Positions 1-8,100 of a stretch of DNA of 44,369 nucleotides are shown here, piece by piece. The stretch covers positions 1 to 44,369 of the forward strand of contig NZ_QSUN01000026.1 of assembly GCF_003438995.1 (NCBI RefSeq). The letters run 5' to 3'. The DNA comes from Bacteroides sp. OM05-12 (GTDB lineage: Bacteria > Bacteroidota > Bacteroidia > Bacteroidales > Bacteroidaceae). Under the pieces are notes generated by a model. That model saw only the letters and a program-made list of their open reading frames with translations. It was not told the origin of the DNA and searched no databases. Position 1 is the first letter of the stretch. Every line of letters begins with the position of its first letter. Position numbers and translations under genes: made by a program.

Positions 1-11
1 TAATTGGGAGG

Positions 12-19
12 CAAAGATA
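12..19 (-). promoter_or_regulatory. Leftward -7 element, candidate promoter at window edge
   Basis: On the minus strand this reads TATCTTTG, a perfect match to the Bacteroidales -7 consensus TAnnTTTG. No good TTTG lies about 20 nt upstream, so the call is weak. It would transcribe off the left edge. Confidence 0.3.
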
Positions 20-145
20 AGAATTTAGACTTAATCCCTCAGGTTTTTACGTTGATCCGTGGAAATTCCTGTTAAAGCAGAATTAGTGGCAGTGCTTCAC
101 TAGCAAAGTCCGGCATATTCTTTTGTCCGACCTCTTTTAAAGAAA

Positions 146-183
146 AAGAGGCAAATAACTGTATTTTAGTTATTTACCCTCTT
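146..183 (-). terminator. Intrinsic terminator of the repressor transcript
   Basis: An 8-bp AAATAACT/AGTTATTT stem is extended by AAGAGG/CCTCTT below a small internal mismatch, with a 7-nt loop. On the minus strand it is followed by TTTTTCTTT. It lies about 140 nt downstream of the leftward repressor stop and is the natural end of that transcript. Confidence 0.65.
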
Positions 184-325
184 AAAAGTTGCGGAGGCCT
201 GACCTAATTTATTTTTCTTCAAAAAAAACATATTTGAAAATCAATTGCTTACATCCATTTCATTTTGTTTTTTATATACTATTTGTCCGAAATTTGTCCG
301 AGTTTTAACGGAAATTCCTTAGACT

Positions 326-688
326 TCAAATGCTATTTTGTTTCATTAAAATTTGAATCGTTCTTTCTTTCTCAGAAAGTAATTCTTTCAAGTGCTCATT
401 TTCTTTCTTGCATTCACTTAAGGTTATGTCACCGGAAACCTTATTCCCATTTCCATTCACATGATGACCAATGTTGACAGATGATGTTTCTATGCTTCTG
501 TCAAAAAAGTAATCGATCGGAACTTTAAAGAAATCAGCTATTTTTTCAATTATTTTTCCATTTGGGATATTCTTCCCATTAATTATATTGTCCAATTGAG
601 ATTTGCTTATTCCGGCATAATTATAGATGGATACTTTTGTCGCCATCTCTTTTTCTATTAATTCATTTATTTTCTGTCCATTAAACAT
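326..688 (-). CDS. XRE-family HTH repressor (CI-like)
   Basis: A 120-residue protein with an N-terminal XRE/Cro-CI helix-turn-helix at about residues 5-62. The segment from YAGISKSQL through IINGKNIPNG is the usual two-helix DNA-binding unit, followed by the KIADFFKVPIDYFFD ending typical of the family. The C-terminal third (about 90-120) is charged and predicted coiled coil, probably for oligomerisation; there is no LexA-type peptidase domain. It is the only leftward protein gene recognised and faces the early operon across a 126-nt gap rich in inverted repeats, the usual place of a prophage repressor. The role is inferred from fold and position. Confidence 0.85.
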   Translation of the reverse strand: MFNGQKINELIEKEMATKVSIYNYAGISKSQLDNIINGKNIPNGKIIEKIADFFKVPIDYFFDRSIETSSVNIGHHVNGNGNKVSGDITLSECKKENEHLKELLSEKERTIQILMKQNSI

Positions 689-814
689 GATTCTTTATTT
701 AGATTTAGTATAAATAATACTACTTATAGCAAGAAAAAGTATTATTAATTTGCTATAATGGTTAATTAATACAACCTTTGCACTATAAATATAGCACTAA
801 AAATTATACTACGT
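689..814. promoter_or_regulatory. Divergent operator region and early promoter
   Basis: The rightward promoter has TTTG at 749-752 and AACCTTTG at 773-780, 20 nt apart, matching the Bacteroidales -33/-7 pattern, with a predicted start near 787. Candidate operators are TTATAGC at 724-730, its inverse GCTATAA at 752-758 and TATAGC at 790-795, plus the larger inverted pair AATAATACT (712-720)/AGTATTATT (739-747). One site overlaps the -33 element, so a bound repressor would block the promoter. No clear leftward -7 was found for the repressor gene. Confidence 0.6.
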
Positions 815-1027
815 ATGAAAAAAGAGCAGAAATTGAAGAAAATAGATTTTAGAGATTATTATTCAGGATTACCGGATAATAAAAAAGAAGAAGTAAGAAA
901 TGCGATACTAACGGAAAGTGGAATGTCATATACTACTTTTTATTACAAACTTAGAAATAATTCCTTTAAACCTTTGGAATTAAAAATGATAGATGAAATA
1001 ACTAAATTATCCACTTTATCCGAGTAA
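815..1027 (+). CDS. Small early HTH-like protein (Cro-like position)
   Basis: A lysine-rich 70-residue protein, first gene of the rightward operon, starting about 28 nt after the predicted transcription start. Residues 29-50 (ILTESGMSYTTFYYKLRNNS) read like a helix-turn-helix with a TTFYYKLR recognition helix. Position opposite the repressor and small basic character suggest a Cro- or CII-like regulator. The HTH call is by eye; a generic small DNA-binding protein is equally possible. Confidence 0.6.
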   Translation: MKKEQKLKKIDFRDYYSGLPDNKKEEVRNAILTESGMSYTTFYYKLRNNSFKPLELKMIDEITKLSTLSE

Positions 1028-1031
1028 TATA

Positions 1032-1241
1032 ATGCTTAATAAATTATTAGTAAATCCCAAACTAATCAATGCGATCATTGAGAAAGTACATGATGATAAT
1101 CTACCAATTATTATCAATATAGGTGAATCTAAAGATGAATTGGTAAGCGTTTTATTTGAATATCCTGATTCCTTCGATGAAAATTTTAATTCATTAATTG
1201 ATAATACTTTTAATGAAGTTTTTAGTCCAATAGAATTATAA
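1032..1241 (+). CDS. Small early hypothetical protein
   Basis: A 69-residue acidic protein starting 4 nt after the upstream stop, so co-transcribed and probably translationally coupled. No family is recognised. A leucine/isoleucine-rich N-terminal half is followed by an acidic, asparagine-rich C-terminal half. The overlapping minus-strand frame is judged a shadow because the plus frame fits the operon spacing. Confidence 0.5.
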   Translation: MLNKLLVNPKLINAIIEKVHDDNLPIIINIGESKDELVSVLFEYPDSFDENFNSLIDNTFNEVFSPIEL

Positions 1242-1251
1242 TAAAACAAAC

Positions 1252-1656
1252 ATGGAAATACACTATTTTTACAGGAGAGAATATGATAGTTTCTTCTATA
1301 ATATTGAGCTTGTTGCCTGGTTGGAAGAAACAGAAATATCAAGGCAAGGGAATAAACGTTTGAGTTTTACCCAATTAGAAAGGTTGAGAATCTTTCTATC
1401 AAAGGATAATGAATCCTACCATAACCATCTAATTAAACATGAATTTGCGGAGAACAGCTGTATGGGACATTACGCCCATACCCGTAAAGAGTTATTTGAA
1501 GCTATGAAAAAGAATTTATTATTTCCAATAGATAGTCGTAATTACGAAAGATTCCGGAAAGTTGCTATTGCGCTTTATCACAAGCAACCATTAGTCGATT
1601 TTTCTAAATTCAAAGGGAAGCAGACATACTCAATACATCAAATCATAGGTGATTAA
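1252..1656 (+). CDS. Early hypothetical protein, 134 aa
   Basis: An aromatic and charged 134-residue protein, 10 nt downstream of its neighbour in the same operon. It has HYAHTRKELFEAMKKN in the middle and no recognisable signal, membrane segment or catalytic motif. Its stop codon lies inside the first copy of the 11-mer TTAACGTATAA (1653-1663), which recurs at two other early junctions. Function unknown. Confidence 0.6.
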   Translation: MEIHYFYRREYDSFFYNIELVAWLEETEISRQGNKRLSFTQLERLRIFLSKDNESYHNHLIKHEFAENSCMGHYAHTRKELFEAMKKNLLFPIDSRNYERFRKVAIALYHKQPLVDFSKFKGKQTYSIHQIIGD

Positions 1657-1663
1657 CGTATAA
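1653..1663 (+). repeat. TTAACGTATAA junction repeat (first of three)
   Basis: This 11-mer occurs identically at 1653-1663, 2108-2118 and 3551-3561. Each copy overlaps a stop codon and lies 10-11 nt before the next start. Two of the three also share reading phase, so those proteins end in Asn-Val. Exact reuse at unrelated gene ends points to a cassette junction or shared processing signal. Confidence 0.7.
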
Positions 1664-1673
1664 CCAGATTGAA

Positions 1674-1904
1674 ATGAATAAAGACAGACGTAAAATGATT
1701 CAGGACATCAGAGATCAATTGATAGACCTGCAAACCGAAATCGAAGATATTAAGGATGAAGAGCAAGAAGCCTATGACAATCTCCCTGAGTCACTACAAG
1801 ATGGTGAGAAAGGTGAAAAAATGACAGACGCAGTTGATAACCTTGATTCAGCATATTCATCACTTGAAGATGCAATAGGTTATCTTGACGAAGCAATACA
1901 ATAA
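1674..1904 (+). CDS. Small acidic coiled-coil early protein
   Basis: A 76-residue, strongly acidic and helical protein with heptad-like spacing through LIDLQTEIEDIKDEEQEAY and a C-terminal DNLDSAYSSLEDAIGYLDEAI segment, so two helices that could form a hairpin or dimer. Similar short acidic coiled-coil proteins are common in Bacteroidales prophage early regions; no function is known to me. It starts 10 nt after the TTAACGTATAA copy. Confidence 0.65.
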   Translation: MNKDRRKMIQDIRDQLIDLQTEIEDIKDEEQEAYDNLPESLQDGEKGEKMTDAVDNLDSAYSSLEDAIGYLDEAIQ

Positions 1905-1923
1905 CATTCAAAAAGATACAAGT

Positions 1924-2118
1924 ATGAGTAAAAAGAAGCAAGCAGATGACCGTAAGCAGCTATTAATACGGTATAGGATTGACGAAAAAGGATGCGTGTC
2001 TTTTATAGATCCTTGTTGTGAAGAAATGCCAATTAGACTTTTTAGCACGATCATGGAAGCCATATCCAAAATAGAGAATGAATGGAATACCCGTAAGAAA
2101 AACAAACTTAACGTATAA
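1924..2118 (+). CDS. Small early hypothetical protein
   Basis: A 64-residue basic protein. I chose ATG 1924 over an in-frame ATG at 1885 because the longer version overlaps the upstream gene by 20 nt, and because several neighbours also begin ATGAGT. It has RYRIDEKGCVSFIDPCCEEMPIRLF with a CC pair, and a lysine-rich end. The stop is part of the second TTAACGTATAA copy. Function unknown. Confidence 0.55.
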   Translation: MSKKKQADDRKQLLIRYRIDEKGCVSFIDPCCEEMPIRLFSTIMEAISKIENEWNTRKKNKLNV

Positions 2119-2128
2119 TAAAATAGAT

Positions 2129-2455
2129 ATGAGTGAAAATAAGAAACCGTGTCCTCAATTTCCATATTGGGGCGCAAGTTATCCCGATGCGTGCTGCGTT
2201 GGTGGTATATTACAAGATTTAGACTACTGTGATGAGAATGGTAATCTTTATGACAAAGGAGAGGGCGTTCCTTGCCCGTTCTGCCGGACGGAAGAATTTA
2301 TAGAGTATGACCCGTTTAGTTGGGTTGACCATTTTTGTGAGGACATGGAAGAGAACGGCGATACTATCACTGATTCAATGGAGCAACTTGCTAAACAAAA
2401 AGCAAGGCAGGCTTATTTGGATTGGATTGAGAAAGTAAGAGAAGTATATGGCTAA
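2129..2455 (+). CDS. Cys-rich early protein, possible zinc-binding
   Basis: A 108-residue protein. The start at 2129 removes 17 residues overlapping the previous gene and places the ATG 10 nt after the second TTAACGTATAA. Cysteines cluster as DACCVGG and CPFCRTEE; the CPFC pair is a zinc-ribbon-like knuckle, but a second CxxC is not obvious, so metal binding is only possible. The rest is acidic and aromatic with a C-terminal helix. The 5S rRNA transcription unit lies immediately downstream in antisense. Confidence 0.6.
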   Translation: MSENKKPCPQFPYWGASYPDACCVGGILQDLDYCDENGNLYDKGEGVPCPFCRTEEFIEYDPFSWVDHFCEDMEENGDTITDSMEQLAKQKARQAYLDWIEKVREVYG

Positions 2456-2473
2456 TAACAGAACAAAGTAGAA

Positions 2474-2500
2474 ATGAGTAAAATCAAGTTTAATATAAAA
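2474..2500 (+). pseudogene. Gene start truncated at the 5S unit boundary
   Basis: After the previous stop there is an ATGAGT start like those of neighbouring genes, opening MSKIKFNIK. From about 2500 the sequence becomes the terminator hairpin of the antisense 5S gene, and the remaining frame to 2716 is only a reading of rRNA. The simplest view is that a small gene was interrupted when the 5S unit entered. The evidence is one start-like stretch, so this is tentative. Confidence 0.3.
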
Positions 2501-2529
2501 GTCCTGTCATCAAAAGAGATAACAGGACT
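2500..2529 (-). terminator. Intrinsic terminator of the 5S rRNA gene
   Basis: AGTCCTGT (2500-2507) pairs with ACAGGACT (2522-2529), with extra ATC/GAT pairing inside. On the minus strand the hairpin is followed by TTTTATATT. It lies 10 nt after the 3' end of the 5S sequence, as expected for a dedicated terminator. Confidence 0.75.
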
Positions 2530-2538
2530 AAAAGTAAA

Positions 2539-2646
<108 letters not shown>

Positions 2647-2742
2647 AGGTAAAACGTTAGCTTACAATTTTTTTAATCCATGCCTATATAGCATTAATTA
2701 TAGACTTTATGCCTAACTCTAATTCCAGAGAAAATTCTGTAC

Positions 2743-2785
2743 TAGATTGCTCGCCCACGTTTTCAAAGCGAACAATCTACTTTTT
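2743..2785 (+). terminator. Strong hairpin with T-run, plus-strand terminator
   Basis: TAGATTGCTCGC (2743-2754) pairs with GCGAACAATCTA (2768-2779), 12 positions with one mismatch (G-U on the opposite strand), followed by CTTTTTG on the plus strand. It would stop rightward early transcription just past the 5S region. Read on the minus strand it is a stable hairpin in the 5S leader with no U-tract. Confidence 0.55.
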
Positions 2786-2827
2786 GAATGAAGTTTTTAA
2801 TTTCATTTTATCAAATTTTAATTGTTC

Positions 2828-2856
2828 CTAGCAATATTGCTAGTATGACAAAAGTA
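2828..2856 (-). promoter_or_regulatory. Candidate 5S promoter with palindromic operator
   Basis: The minus strand has TACTTTTG at 2856-2849, a perfect TAnnTTTG -7 element; the region about 20 nt upstream is T-rich but lacks a clean TTTG. Immediately downstream, where transcription should start, is the perfect 16-bp palindrome CTAGCAATATTGCTAG (2828-2843). A dimeric regulator bound there would block initiation. The predicted primary transcript is about 345 nt, ending at the 2500-2529 terminator. Confidence 0.45.
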
Positions 2857-2883
2857 GTTATAAATAATAAAATATAAAAGTTT

Positions 2884-3315
2884 ATGGCAAAAATTTATGT
2901 AGCAAGTAGTTGGAGAAATGTATTCCAACAAGATGTTGTAGATATTCTCCGTGATTTAGGACATGAGGTCTATGATTTTAAGAATCCCCCACATGGGAAT
3001 GGTGGTTTCCAATGGTCTGATATAGACCCTGATTGGCAGAACTGGACAACAGAGCAATATCGAGAAGCACTTAATCACCCAATTGCACAGAAAGGTTTTG
3101 ATTCAGATTTCAACGGTATGCAGTGGGCTGATGTCTGCGTTATGGTTCTTCCTTGTGGTCGGTCTGCTAACACAGAAGCGGGCTGGATGAAAGGTGCAGG
3201 TAAAAAGGTGATGGTTTATTCTCCGAAAAAAGAAGAACCGGAACTTATGTATAAGATATACGATTTTGTGAGTGATAGCATATTTCGTATCAATGATGAG
3301 ATAATTGGAGTATAA
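2884..3315 (+). CDS. Nucleoside 2-deoxyribosyltransferase-like protein
   Basis: A 143-residue protein with the nucleoside 2-deoxyribosyltransferase-like fold. The N-terminal KIYVASSWRN strand-loop contacts the sugar in the family. The core DVCVMVLPCGRSANTEAGWM (83-102) carries the catalytic-type Glu98, followed by AGKKVMVY. Family members cleave the N-glycosidic bond of deoxynucleosides or transfer the sugar between bases. In a phage the likely role is nucleotide salvage or modified-base metabolism, but the substrate cannot be read from sequence. It starts after the 5S unit and heads the next run of early genes. Confidence 0.75.
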   Translation: MAKIYVASSWRNVFQQDVVDILRDLGHEVYDFKNPPHGNGGFQWSDIDPDWQNWTTEQYREALNHPIAQKGFDSDFNGMQWADVCVMVLPCGRSANTEAGWMKGAGKKVMVYSPKKEEPELMYKIYDFVSDSIFRINDEIIGV

Positions 3316-3324
3316 TGAATAAAA

Positions 3325-3561
3325 ATGAGTGATTCTGATAAAGCAATAAACGTTCCTCTTTGGGAACTAAGAGAAATAGCCGATACACTTCGAATGGTAG
3401 CCAATGCTCTGGAATCTCCTAAAAGAGAATCGTGTTTAGATAGAAATGTTATGCGTTCATGGAACCATGCAGTTGATTTGATAAATGGGCACTCTACATC
3501 TATCAACGAAAGTATTAGCTATTATAGTGAAGTGGGGCAAATGCCGAGTATTAACGTATAA
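3325..3561 (+). CDS. Small early hypothetical protein
   Basis: A 78-residue protein starting 9 nt after its neighbour with the recurrent ATGAGT start and ending inside the third TTAACGTATAA copy. The N-terminal LWELREIADTLRMVANALE is amphipathic helical; the C-terminal half is polar. No family is recognised. Confidence 0.6.
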   Translation: MSDSDKAINVPLWELREIADTLRMVANALESPKRESCLDRNVMRSWNHAVDLINGHSTSINESISYYSEVGQMPSINV

Positions 3562-3572
3562 CTAGTCGAGAT

Positions 3573-3824
3573 ATGAATACTATGACACGGAAAGAATGCT
3601 TAGATAAAATTCAAGAAGTAGTTGACAATTTAGATACGCTTCTTACTGTAATAAAATCACCTTCTAAAACAACAGTTGGTTGGGATTGTGAAGTGTACGA
3701 AGATGAAGCAAAGAATCTTACAAATGCGTTAAATGATTTGCGTGTTAATTACGGCAATGAGACAAGGACAGAGTTTAGCGAAGGATTAAATAACGAAAAA
3801 AAGAAGAAAGGAATAAAAGAATGA
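3573..3824 (+). CDS. Small early hypothetical protein
   Basis: An 83-residue protein starting 11 nt after the third junction repeat. It has two likely helices (CLDKIQEVVDNLDTLLTVIK and EAKNLTNALNDLRVNYG) and ends in a lysine run. The stop overlaps the next start as ATGA, so translation is coupled. Function unknown. Confidence 0.6.
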   Translation: MNTMTRKECLDKIQEVVDNLDTLLTVIKSPSKTTVGWDCEVYEDEAKNLTNALNDLRVNYGNETRTEFSEGLNNEKKKKGIKE

Positions 3825-4129
3825 TATTTAATAAACAACTTACGGAAAACATCACCCTCCTTTACGGAGAGCTGAATAATTGGAAATATGATGAAAATGA
3901 TGTTCAGTATCCAATAATGTACTATCTCGTTTTTAAGTTTTATAGTTATGAGTATGAAGGTTATTTCTCTCATAAACGATTACAGGACGATGATTCTGAA
4001 CCAGTATCCTTATCAGGTAATACTGAGTTGTTCGATAGTTTCAACAAGAAGTTGGAAGATGGTGATTTTTTAGAAGAAATCAAACAAGCCTGTGCAGATA
4101 TTTGGGAAGATGAGAAAGATATTGATTAA
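3821..4129 (+). CDS. Early hypothetical protein, 102 aa
   Basis: An acidic, tyrosine-rich 102-residue protein (YYLVFKFYSYEYEGYF), overlapping its upstream neighbour by ATGA. It ends with an acidic helix. No motif or localisation signal is visible; function unknown. Confidence 0.6.
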   Translation: MIFNKQLTENITLLYGELNNWKYDENDVQYPIMYYLVFKFYSYEYEGYFSHKRLQDDDSEPVSLSGNTELFDSFNKKLEDGDFLEEIKQACADIWEDEKDID

Positions 4130-4448
4130 TGCAAAATCAGATACCAGAGCTATGTACACAGCAGAAGTTTTTGAAAAGGCAATGAATTCTTGTGGATACA
4201 TCCTTGATCGCATCATTCATACAAAAGATTCACGTAATGTTCTAAAAGTAGAAGGAAGAATAAATATACCGAAAAGGATTACTATTTCTGGAGAACGAAA
4301 AATCATTATTTGTCAAAAGAAATTCCGATGGGATGATGCAGGGCGTTGTTTTTCCTTCCGTTCTCACATTCGAAAGCGTAATTTTGATTTGCCAATCAAT
4401 ACGATATTGGAATATCAAAAGCAAAGAGAAATTGAATCACAGATGTAG
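4110..4448 (+). CDS. Early hypothetical protein, 112 aa
   Basis: The frame is open from 4092, but ATG 4110 follows GGAAG closely and shortens the overlap with the previous gene to 20 nt, so it is preferred; ATG 4152 is also possible. The protein is basic with several lysine/arginine clusters (KRITISGERKIIICQKKFRW), which might bind nucleic acid. No family is recognised. Confidence 0.55.
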   Translation: MRKILINAKSDTRAMYTAEVFEKAMNSCGYILDRIIHTKDSRNVLKVEGRINIPKRITISGERKIIICQKKFRWDDAGRCFSFRSHIRKRNFDLPINTILEYQKQREIESQM

Positions 4449-4469
4449 GATCTTAATAATAAAGGGGTG

Positions 4470-4748
4470 ATGGAAGTAAGTTTGAAAAGATATAAATTAA
4501 TCACAATGGACTGGATAGATGAATATATCGAAAAACTAGGATTGGAGGGATACTGTGATTTTGAAAACCGGGTAAATAAGGCATTGGATCAATTGCGTCC
4601 TGGTAAATGCTATGATATAGCAACAGATGTGAAAGAAGAGGATCAGGAATTGTTTATTAAGATTTGTTGCTGCTATATCAACCAACACCCCGAATATGAG
4701 ATGAGCGATGATTATTGTCGAATTTATAATAGATCAGATAGATTATGA
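4470..4748 (+). CDS. Small early hypothetical protein
   Basis: An acidic protein of about 92 residues. A GTG at 4467 and the ATG at 4470 both follow AAAGGGG closely, and ATG 4506 (MDWIDEYIEK) is a credible later start. It contains a CCCY cluster in the C-terminal third. The stop overlaps the next start as ATGA. No family is recognised. Confidence 0.5.
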   Translation: MEVSLKRYKLITMDWIDEYIEKLGLEGYCDFENRVNKALDQLRPGKCYDIATDVKEEDQELFIKICCCYINQHPEYEMSDDYCRIYNRSDRL

Positions 4749-5134
4749 ATAATGGCAGATGGACCCCGGAAGAGGAACAATATGTTCGGGAAAATGCCGG
4801 GAAAAAGACTTTTACGGAATTGGCAGAACATATTGGCCGATCGGAATTAGCAGTACAACTGTTTCTACATAGAAAGAAGATTGTGATCGGGAAAACTGTG
4901 AAACGGAATTTGGTACAGGAGATTCTCCGTATTAAATTTCGTCATCCCGAGAACTTCATGCCGAACCGTAGTTTTTACAAAGAAGTGAATATTAACCAGA
5001 TGCGATTTTGGGATATATATTTTGGTCGTAAACAAGTCACACAAGAAGAATACATCGCTCTCTCTGAATATTTCGGACTTACGCTTCAGGAAGCATTTGA
5101 AGCACGCCAATTAAATATATTTGATGAAATATGA
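4745..5134 (+). CDS. Myb/SANT-like DNA-binding protein
   Basis: A 129-residue protein. Residues 4-46, from GRWTPEEEQYVRENAG through SELAVQLFLHRKKI, match the SANT/Myb-like homeodomain seen in phage and plasmid regulators: W-x3-E-x3-L spacing and a recognition helix in the VQLFLHRKK segment. The C-terminal part (about 75-125) includes QVTQEEYIALSEYFGLTLQEAF, which reads like an XRE-type helical pair. It lies between the early genes and the primase with overlapping starts and stops, so it is a plausible replication accessory factor or regulator, including of the late promoters. Confidence 0.65.
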   Translation: MNNGRWTPEEEQYVRENAGKKTFTELAEHIGRSELAVQLFLHRKKIVIGKTVKRNLVQEILRIKFRHPENFMPNRSFYKEVNINQMRFWDIYFGRKQVTQEEYIALSEYFGLTLQEAFEARQLNIFDEI

Positions 5135-8100
5135 TTAGTAAACAAGATATTGACCGGATAAAATCAGCACTGAATATTGTTGATGTCATTGGTGAATTCG
5201 TATCACTTAGGAAAGCGGGTTCCAGCTACATAGGCATTTGCCCTTTCCATTCTGACAGTCATCCTTCAATGACTGTTAGCCCATCTAGACAAATTTACAA
5301 GTGCTTTGTCTGTGGAGCTGGAGGAGATGTGATACAATTTATCCAGGAACACGAAAATATGTCATTTGCCGAAGCTATTACGTGGTGCGCTAAAAAAACC
5401 GGTATAGAGATTCAGAATAAGGAATTGACGGAAGAGGAAACAAAAAAATACCAGGAACTAGAGTCCATGCGAATAGCATTAAGAGGAACAACCGTCTTTT
5501 TTCAAAAGTATCTTCCTGAAGTGCAAAAATACCTTGATGAACGAGGTTTCCGGTTAACGGATAAAGTTATCTCATCATTTGCAATCGGCTATGCTCCTGA
5601 AGGTAATTTGGCTGCCAAACAGATGCCTTTGGCTGGATTTTCAGAATCTTTACTGCTAAAAGTTGGAGTTTTGAGCACAACAGACAATGGAAAGATTTAT
5701 GATGTATTCCGGGATAGGGTTATGTTCCCATTCATAGACTTGAATGGAAATGTAACAGGTTTTTCAGGTCGTATAGTAACAGCGAAAGAACATACTCCTA
5801 AATATGCTAATACCGGTGATACACCTGTATTTAAGAAAGGCACACAACTTTTTGGTCTTTACCAAGCCCGGAGAGCTATTGGCCGGATAAATAATGTATA
5901 TTTAGTAGAAGGGCAATTTGATGTGCTTTCCATGCATGCTGCTGGTGTCGAAAATACAATCGCCGGTTCTGGAACTGCACTAACTCCGGATCAAGTAAAA
6001 CTTCTATCTCGGTTCTCACAAACTATTACGTTAGTTTATGATGCGGACGCTGCCGGTTTAAAAGCTTCACTTAAAAATTGTGAACTTCTACTTCGAAATG
6101 GTCTCTCCGTGAAATGTATTATACTCCCGGACGGTAAGGATCCGGACGACATAGCACGTCAGGAGAAAGAAAATACAGCTAAATGGATGACTAATCATAC
6201 CATAGATTTTGTCTCTTATTTCGCAGAAGTTTTACCCTCTAATTCTTTGGATCCGGAGGAAAATGAACAAACGATCAATACGATTTGCAATCTTATATCT
6301 TATGTATCTTCCGCAACATTAAGGCTCAATTATATTAGAATTCTAGCGGATAAACTCTCCATTACAACCGAGCTTCTTGAAAGAAAGATAAGAGATATCT
6401 TGAGGAATGTAAAAGATGCTCCTAAACAAGAGGAAATGAAGCCTGGAATTTATGGGCTTGATTTACTTCAGGAAGTAAGGAGAGAAGGAGAGTCTTGTAC
6501 ATTAACAAGTGATTTTGACCAGTTCATAAGGATGTATGGCGATACGCCGGTACTTTATATTCATGGCATTCCTTCCTCTACGGATATACAAAAAGTTAGA
6601 AAAGTATGCACCTTTTTTACTACGGATTGTGATAATCTTAAAGTTAACGGTGATGGTGATGAATCCGATTATTTAGAGTCTCTGGCTACCTTTTTTCGTG
6701 CCGGCATAACTAATATTACAGTAATTGTTCCTGCAACCGATCAGGAGCAAGAACAAAATGAAGATGAAGAATATGAATTTGAGCAAGAGAATCAAAGAAA
6801 GGATATCAGTTGGATTTTCATAAAATATTATATTAAGATTCATAGAGATTTCTTTATCACTTATCAAGGGGATAAAACCCCATTCATTGAACGCTGTGCA
6901 GACCTTATTAGTTACGCCGACGATTCTGTACGTGTTGTTAACTATAAATACTTCCATGATTCATTAGGGCTGACGAAAGGAGCTATGACGGATATCCTTA
7001 AACCTTATCTCGGCAAAAGGAAGTCACGCATGGCCATCAATGCGCAACGGACTGATGATGATGGTGAAGACTATGATCCCAATGTCTTACCCACTTATGT
7101 AACAGAAAATCCATCTTACAATGAAATGCACACGCAGTGTGGCTTTTATCCAAAATTGAACAAGGACGGTGAACCTGTCTGTTATATGTTCAAGAATAAT
7201 AATAATTCCGGTTATAGCCTCATTGGTGATTTTTTCATGACTCCTTTATTACATATTTATTCGGATGATGACGAAGCCAACAAACGTGTGCTCAAGATAA
7301 ATAGACGATATTACAAAACTCCATTATATATCGAAGTTCCTTCGAAAGCCCTATTGAAAAAATCAACCATAGAAGAAAAACTAATCAATCTGGAGGCGGT
7401 CAACTTTACCAATGGGGAAGAAAAGCATTGGACTAAAATAAAAGAATATATGAGTAGAAATTTTATCACATGTACAGAAGTACAAACTTATGGGAATCAA
7501 CAAATGGATGGAACTTCAAGGCGGGAAGACAATATGTTTTATGCCTTTTCCAATGGTATATTCCATGTCGTGGATGGCTTGCCTAAATTCGATCCGGTAA
7601 ATGAACTCGGAGTGGTGATGCACAACAACCGTAATTATTACCTGCCGGCATTCTCAACTATCTATGCCGGATCTGGGCGTCAGTCTGATAAATACGAACT
7701 GATATCGCAGCTTGTTTATAAGGATATCCCGAAGGAAAAGCAATGCTCTTTCGAACAATGGGCAGAGCTGATGGATCAAGTATATAAGATAAATGATAAC
7801 GGAAAGTGGGCTATTCTCTTTACCATTATGTGTGCTTTCCGAAGTAATATTCATTGTATTGACCGATTATTTACAGCTCCTTTTTTCATGGGACCTATGT
7901 CCTCTGGGAAAACGCAGATAGCGATATCCATCCGTTCCATGTTTGTTTCACCCAAATATCCCATCTTTAACCTGAATATTGGTACGGATGCTGCCATGTC
8001 CACGCTGATGAGTACATTCCGGGATATGCCGGTGGTATTGGATGAGTATAATAACAAAGATATATCAGATGCTAAATTTCAAGCACTCAAGGGGATTGTT

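Larger units (their letters stand above)
1..325. other. Non-coding left edge with repeated octamers
   Basis: I find no convincing gene here. The stretch holds TTGTCCGA three times (123-130, 284-291, 295-302, each give or take one base), GGAAATTCC twice (about 61-69 and 311-319), a leftward terminator (146-183) and a leftward promoter-like TATCTTTG at 19-12 that would drive a gene beyond the left edge. Clustered short repeats beside a repressor could be recombinase or regulator binding sites, for example part of an attachment region. That is inference: no integrase and no tRNA target is visible. Confidence 0.4.

Noticed and set aside
265..477. 70-codon plus-strand frame opposite the repressor
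   Set aside because: It overlaps the clear HTH repressor on the other strand and lacks promoter and family features.
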